Positions 60,118 through 64,000 of a stretch of DNA of 64,000 nt are shown piece by piece (position 1 is the first letter of the stretch; the number at the start of each line of letters is the position of its first letter). Made by a program: the position numbers and the translations under genes. The notes below the pieces were generated by a model, which was not told the origin of the DNA, ran no database searches, and saw only the letters and a program-made list of their open reading frames with translations. This stretch comes from Rhodobacterales bacterium HKCCE4037 (GTDB lineage Bacteria; Pseudomonadota; Alphaproteobacteria; Rhodobacterales; Rhodobacteraceae): contig WVSM01000005.1 of the NCBI GenBank assembly GCA_015689645.1, positions 124,001 to 188,000 of the forward strand, in the 5' to 3' direction.

Positions 60118-61827
60118 TTGCAGCAAAAATTCGTTTCCCTGGGGTTTGCCGCCGCCACCACCGTGTGTCTCGCCGCTGGTGCGGTGCATGCCCAAGGCAT
60201 TGAATTGCCGGACGAAAGCGTAATTGAAGCGCAACTGTCGCAACTCAACCAGAACGTGCCCGGAACGATCTTCGCGATGCAGCCGTTCCGCAATGCGCAG
60301 TCGCTGACGGCCGAGGATGGAACGACCTATACGCTCACCTCGCTTAACCCGAACGTCAACTCGTGGTTCGTTCTCGAGATCGCGCCTGAAGGTGGTCGCT
60401 CAAGTTTTGCGCATTTCGAAAACGGGGCGCCCGATGTTTGGGATATCTCGCTGATCGACGAAGACGGTCCGGCGCTCTTGATCGAAGGGGACGGCGACAA
60501 TTTCGCCTGCGCGCCGTGGGACGACGGCGAATTGCAAGAGGCGCAATCGAGCGATTTGCCGTTTGCACCGATCTGCGACTGGAGCCTTTTCGTTCGAAAC
60601 CCGGTCACCGGAAATCGTACGACCCGCGAGGCCGTTGCCGAATTCCTGCGCGACAATATCGTTTTCGGGGAATCCATCGTCAATTTGATCAAGGGCGCGT
60701 TTTTCGAGGATGCGTTCATGGTCTCCTCCGAAGGCGAGGAGGAGGTCGAGGAAATCGACGGGGTCGAATTGCTCGGCACTGCGCTGCTCGACAGCACGCC
60801 CAACATGCGCCCCTACATGGGCTTCGACCTGATCGGCACCGATGCCGGCGCGATGACCGCCGGGTCGTGGTACGAAGTGGATGGCAGTCCGGGCATCTAT
60901 GCCTCGGTCATGCAGCCCGCGATGATCGCCAACGAGGTCTTCCAGGTGTCCGGTGCGAACGGGCTCGACGGGATCGAACGGAGTGCCGACGTCTACCTGG
61001 TGGCCTTCGACATGGCCCGCTTCGAAATCGGCTACGAACTTGGTACCGATCACCCGCGCCTCGGCTGGTCCTCCCGCCCGTCGAACCGGCACGGGCAGGG
61101 CAGCGGCCCCGATGGCTTCAACCGGCCCGACCCTCTGGTGCGCACCGGCATGGTCAACCCGGCGTTCGTCGAACGGGTCGCGGCCACCTTCACGGGCGGC
61201 TTCAAGCGCGACCATGGCGCATGGCGGTTCGGTGATTACGCGACCTTCAACTACGGCCACCATTACGGCTTCATGCAGAACGGTGTGCTGATCTCGCGGC
61301 TCTGGCCGAACCTCGCGACGCTCTACCTCACACTGGATGGCGAGGTCGGCATGCGCACTTGGCGCGAGGAGGACGACGCGATGCTGTCGGAGCTCGTCTT
61401 TGCCCGTCAGAACGGCGTCCCGATTATCGAGGATGGCGTGCCCGGCCCGCGCGTGACCTCCTGGGGCGGCGGCAACTGGTCGGGCGATGCCAACGCCGTC
61501 CTCCGGACCCTGCGGGGCGGTGCCTGCATGCGGACTGTCGAGGGGCGGCAGTTCCTGATCTATGCCTATTTCTCCTCGGCCACGCCCTCGGCCATGGCGC
61601 GGACGTTCCAGGCCTACCAGTGCGACTATGCCATGCTCCTCGACATGAACTCGCCCGAACACACCTACATGGCGCTCTATCTCCATGACGAAGAGGGCGA
61701 GGATGAGATGGAATGGCGGCACCTCGTCACCAACATGGGCGAATCCGACCCCGACAGCGGCCGTGTCGCCCGTTTCGTGCAGGCGCCCGACAACCGTGAC
61801 TTCTTTTATCTCTTGCGGAGGCAGTGA
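60118..61827 (+). CDS. Exported protein of unknown function, tied to an FGE-like protein
   Basis: The product has 569 residues from the TTG at 60118, giving a compact signal peptide that ends AAGAVHA near residue 23; TGGAG lies 7-8 bases before that TTG. An ATG at 60046 would add a long unlikely leader. The mature protein is acidic, with a cluster SEGEEEVEEIDG, and has no motif that I recognise. Two cysteines occur in the first third (NFACAPWDD, APICDWS), with further ones late. Its stop overlaps the next gene (TGATG), so the two are functionally linked. Confidence 0.72.
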   Translation: MQQKFVSLGFAAATTVCLAAGAVHAQGIELPDESVIEAQLSQLNQNVPGTIFAMQPFRNAQSLTAEDGTTYTLTSLNPNVNSWFVLEIAPEGGRSSFAHFENGAPDVWDISLIDEDGPALLIEGDGDNFACAPWDDGELQEAQSSDLPFAPICDWSLFVRNPVTGNRTTREAVAEFLRDNIVFGESIVNLIKGAFFEDAFMVSSEGEEEVEEIDGVELLGTALLDSTPNMRPYMGFDLIGTDAGAMTAGSWYEVDGSPGIYASVMQPAMIANEVFQVSGANGLDGIERSADVYLVAFDMARFEIGYELGTDHPRLGWSSRPSNRHGQGSGPDGFNRPDPLVRTGMVNPAFVERVAATFTGGFKRDHGAWRFGDYATFNYGHHYGFMQNGVLISRLWPNLATLYLTLDGEVGMRTWREEDDAMLSELVFARQNGVPIIEDGVPGPRVTSWGGGNWSGDANAVLRTLRGGACMRTVEGRQFLIYAYFSSATPSAMARTFQAYQCDYAMLLDMNSPEHTYMALYLHDEEGEDEMEWRHLVTNMGESDPDSGRVARFVQAPDNRDFFYLLRRQ

Positions 61828-62855
61828 TGGGATTATCGACGAGTTTGAAGGCGGCCTGCACGGCGCTTGCACTGGTGGTGAGTGGCGGCGCGGTTCAGGC
61901 GCAATCGCTGGCGGAACGGAATGAACTGCTGTTCCAGCAGTTACAGGAGATCCGGGGCCTCTCGAATTCCGAGATCGCCCGCGTTCGCCAGATCTTCGCC
62001 AATTCGCCGAACGGCTGGATGGGGCAGGGCAACCCGGCGGTCACGCAGCACCCGCTGACGCCAGAGGAAGCGGCGGCGCGGCTCGGCGGCACGGTCGAGC
62101 AGGTGCAGAACAGCTATCGCAACCGCGAGTATGAACGGATCTGCGGCGGGCCTTACATGGTGCCGCTTTACGATCCCGAAACCCAGACCCCGCGTGACGC
62201 AACGGTCTGCGCGGACATGTTCGAATATCCCAACATCCCGATGGTCTACCCGGTCGTCTGGGTCCGCGCGAACGAGGCGGCACAGCTTTGCGCGGCCGAA
62301 GGCGGGCGCATCGGTGACGCCCACGAATGGGAAGGCGCCGCAGCTGGCCAGCTTCTGCCGCCCGACTACCCCTTCGACATGATCCGTGGCATGGGCCTGT
62401 CGGCGGCGGTCAACACGATGCGCAACTGGCACAACAACCACTATGCCAGCACCTCGGGCACCTATTCGATCGGGGCCTGGCAATCGGGGGTCTGTGCGAC
62501 CGGTTCGTTCAAGAACGCCTCGTGCAACGGCGGCAGCTTCCAGGGCTGCGGGTCGAACACCTATCCGGCGGGCAGTTTCCCGTCCTGCCAGTCGCCGCTT
62601 GGTGTGTACGACATCGACGGCAACGCGGCGGAGCACATGAACCTTCCGCTGGCCGAGGACCAGATGGCCTCGCGCGGGTCCACCACCCTTGGCGTGACCG
62701 AGATGAAAGGCTCGTGGTTCATCTGGGACACGATCCGCGCCCATGAGCACTGGGCCCGCTGGCGCGCACCGTTCTGGCACGGCACCCGCGTGATGAGCGA
62801 GGGTAGCCACCGGAACTATCACCTCGGGTTCCGCTGCTTCCGGGACGTGCGTTAG
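61827..62855 (+). CDS. Exported SUMF1/formylglycine-generating-enzyme-like protein
   Basis: The 342-residue product has a signal peptide (cleavage near VQA at about residue 25) and a sulfatase-modifying-factor fold: VYPVVWVRANEAAQLCAAEGGRIGDAHEWE (in part VRANEAAQLCAAEGGRIGDA), GVYDIDGNAAEHMN, and the C-terminal HRNYHLGFRCFR. Family members either convert cysteine to formylglycine or act as binding domains. Seven further cysteines lie in residues 205-260, which is unusual. It overlaps the upstream gene, suggesting a two-protein periplasmic unit. Confidence 0.8.
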   Translation: MGLSTSLKAACTALALVVSGGAVQAQSLAERNELLFQQLQEIRGLSNSEIARVRQIFANSPNGWMGQGNPAVTQHPLTPEEAAARLGGTVEQVQNSYRNREYERICGGPYMVPLYDPETQTPRDATVCADMFEYPNIPMVYPVVWVRANEAAQLCAAEGGRIGDAHEWEGAAAGQLLPPDYPFDMIRGMGLSAAVNTMRNWHNNHYASTSGTYSIGAWQSGVCATGSFKNASCNGGSFQGCGSNTYPAGSFPSCQSPLGVYDIDGNAAEHMNLPLAEDQMASRGSTTLGVTEMKGSWFIWDTIRAHEHWARWRAPFWHGTRVMSEGSHRNYHLGFRCFRDVR

Positions 62856-62878
62856 GCTTCAACGCGTAGGTCGAAATG

Positions 62879-62907
62879 AAAACGGCGCTCCGAGGGGCGC
62901 CGTTTTT
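62879..62907. terminator. Rho-independent terminator, probably bidirectional
   Basis: AAAACGGCGC (62879-62888) pairs with GCGCCGTTTT (62897-62906) around an 8-base loop, followed by T residues. It lies between two convergent genes, 23 bases after the FGE-like gene. Confidence 0.85.
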
Positions 62908-62954
62908 CGTTGGTCGAAGTCAGATGTGGGTGCCGGCTTTCCCGGCTGCCGACC

Positions 62955-64000
62955 TCAGAGCGACGCGAGGCGGATCGTTGCGCCAGTCAGAGCACCGTCG
63001 GAATTGAGGAAGCCCGCATAGCGTTCGTCCGTCAGGAGCTGGCGCAGGTCGACTGCTTCGCCATTCACGTAGGCCGTGCGGCTGACCAGCCGGATGCCGT
63101 GGGAATAGTCGGCGTAGTATTCACCATGGACCGTCGAGAGCGGCTGGATCGCCTGACCGTTGGTCCGGTGCCAGCCGTAGATCGCCACGCGGCCCGGGTT
63201 GCGGGACAGGCGGTTGGCGATCACGAGGTCTTTCTTGTGGCCGGCAACCAGCATGCCCTGCTGCGCCCCGGCGCGCGCGAATTGCGCATCGACGGTTTCG
63301 TCATGGGTTACGAAGTAGCTGGTCGAGGACATGGCCGAGCCCGGCGTCATCGGCGAGGGCGCGATGCGCACGTCGGCCTGCCGGTAGATCGCATCGACCA
63401 TCGAGGTGGTCGGCAACATCATGTCGAAGGCATCGGCCACGCGCAGCGCGGCGGGCAGGCCAAGCGGCACGCGCACGTGGTCGTTGTCCGACCCGATGGC
63501 GAGATAATCGGGGGTCACGCAGATCGTCACGGTGACGGAGCGTCCGCCGACGGTGCTCTCGAACGTCACCGGGTGCAGGTTGCGCATGTAATCGGGCATG
63601 TTGCCGTTCAGCGCCTCTTGCACCAGCCGGTTGTCGCGGTTCGAGCCCGAGCCGTTGCCAACAGCCGCCATGACGGCGGAGCCGCCGGCGGCGGAGCCGG
63701 GACGGCGCGGCATCTGGCGCGTCAGGCGGGAATTGCACTCCCCGGCGGAGCCGCCGAAGAGGCTGCCCCGGGGAATTTCGCCAACTTCGCCGCGTGCGAT
63801 CTCGATCTCAAGATCTGCGGGGCTGGCCGCCACGCGGGTCACGAGGTCTTCCGGTCGGATCGACGGGCGCGGGCTGGCCTCGGCCAGGCGGATCGTGCCG
63901 TCGACGACATCCTCGGGCTGCTCGGCGCCGGTGGCGATCTCCGGGCGCTGCGTCGGAAGCGGAAAGCTCAACGCGCGCGCCGGCGTGATGTTCTGGGCCA
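62955..64000 (-). CDS. Hypothetical protein, N-terminus outside the window
   Basis: The open frame runs to the window edge without a convincing start; the visible first residues AQNITPARALSFPLPT look like those just after a signal peptide, so about 20-30 residues are probably missing. The visible part has about 348 residues, a low-complexity proline/threonine/serine-rich stretch early and GSAAGGSAVMAAVGNGSGSN in the middle. A later region with YGWHRTNGQAIQPLSTVHGE may be a folded domain. No family is recognised. It converges with the FGE-like gene across the terminator. Confidence 0.65.
   Translation of the reverse strand, partial: AQNITPARALSFPLPTQRPEIATGAEQPEDVVDGTIRLAEASPRPSIRPEDLVTRVAASPADLEIEIARGEVGEIPRGSLFGGSAGECNSRLTRQMPRRPGSAAGGSAVMAAVGNGSGSNRDNRLVQEALNGNMPDYMRNLHPVTFESTVGGRSVTVTICVTPDYLAIGSDNDHVRVPLGLPAALRVADAFDMMLPTTSMVDAIYRQADVRIAPSPMTPGSAMSSTSYFVTHDETVDAQFARAGAQQGMLVAGHKKDLVIANRLSRNPGRVAIYGWHRTNGQAIQPLSTVHGEYYADYSHGIRLVSRTAYVNGEAVDLRQLLTDERYAGFLNSDGALTGATIRLASL

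Noticed and set aside
1-64000. tRNA, rRNA genes and CRISPR arrays
   Set aside because: No cloverleaf-like segments, rRNA stretches or regularly spaced short repeats were noticed on reading; a dedicated scan was not possible.

Overview
The window looks like a chromosome or large replicon of a GC-rich alphaproteobacterium, most likely a marine Rhodobacterales (Roseobacter-type) organism. This is inferred from gene content: four tripartite tricarboxylate transporters (TTT), a TAXI-TRAP transporter, PcaGH/PcaF, Xsc with a MocR regulator, DMGDH-like and CaiB-type proteins. No rRNA, tRNA, CRISPR or intact mobile element was seen.

Bases 1-49000 form a dense catabolic and transport island. From the left: a minus-strand operon with an exported metallo-beta-lactamase-fold (MBL) hydrolase, a cytosolic MBL hydrolase and a TAXI-TRAP transporter (3843 to 1); a decayed pcaH fragment (4149-4340); a DoxX protein; TTT-1 (8907-5979); an operon of enoyl-CoA hydratase, D-2-hydroxyacid dehydrogenase and a two-subunit class I fumarase-like hydratase (9137-12334); a Tat-exported intradiol dioxygenase divergent from TTT-2 (12370-16221); a HutC-type GntR regulator; a CoA-transferase; a minus-strand operon of alpha/beta hydrolase, GST, CoA-transferase, PcaC-like protein and flavin reductase; then MaoC, two acyl-CoA dehydrogenases, a FadJ-like fusion and 3-oxoadipyl-CoA thiolase (22419-28514). 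A minus-strand block of twelve closely packed genes (39517-28714) holds an extradiol-type dioxygenase, TTT-3, dehydrogenases, ALDH and a CoA-transferase. Upstream of it lie an FAH hydrolase and a FadR-type regulator. The island closes with an alpha/beta hydrolase, a KPR-like reductase, pcaGH, a second exported MBL hydrolase and TTT-4.

Two regulatory layers can be read directly. A 20-bp palindrome of the form AAAGCTA-N6-TAGCTTT occurs at ten intergenic places between 3.9 and 44.9 kb and is the probable operator of the HutC-type regulator (16231-16983). A second motif, TTCGAAAAT, occurs three times around the FadR-type regulator at 40.6 kb and probably controls the right-hand operon.

The most interesting reading is that ring cleavage and lactone hydrolysis are partly periplasmic. 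One intradiol dioxygenase and two MBL hydrolases carry export signals, and each is operonic with or divergent from a binding-protein-dependent carboxylate transporter. Imported acids would then be activated by CaiB-type CoA-transferases, oxidised by the acyl-CoA dehydrogenase pair and the FadJ-like protein, and split by PcaF to succinyl-CoA and acetyl-CoA. The substrate is not determinable from sequence alone.

Bases 49400-59800 look more core-like: threonine aldolase, a MocR regulator, a DMGDH-like oxidase, an omega-amino acid aminotransferase, acetate kinase and sulfoacetaldehyde acetyltransferase. Together they suggest use of taurine or a methylated taurine. The right end (60118-64000) holds three exported proteins of unclear function, one with a formylglycine-generating-enzyme fold.
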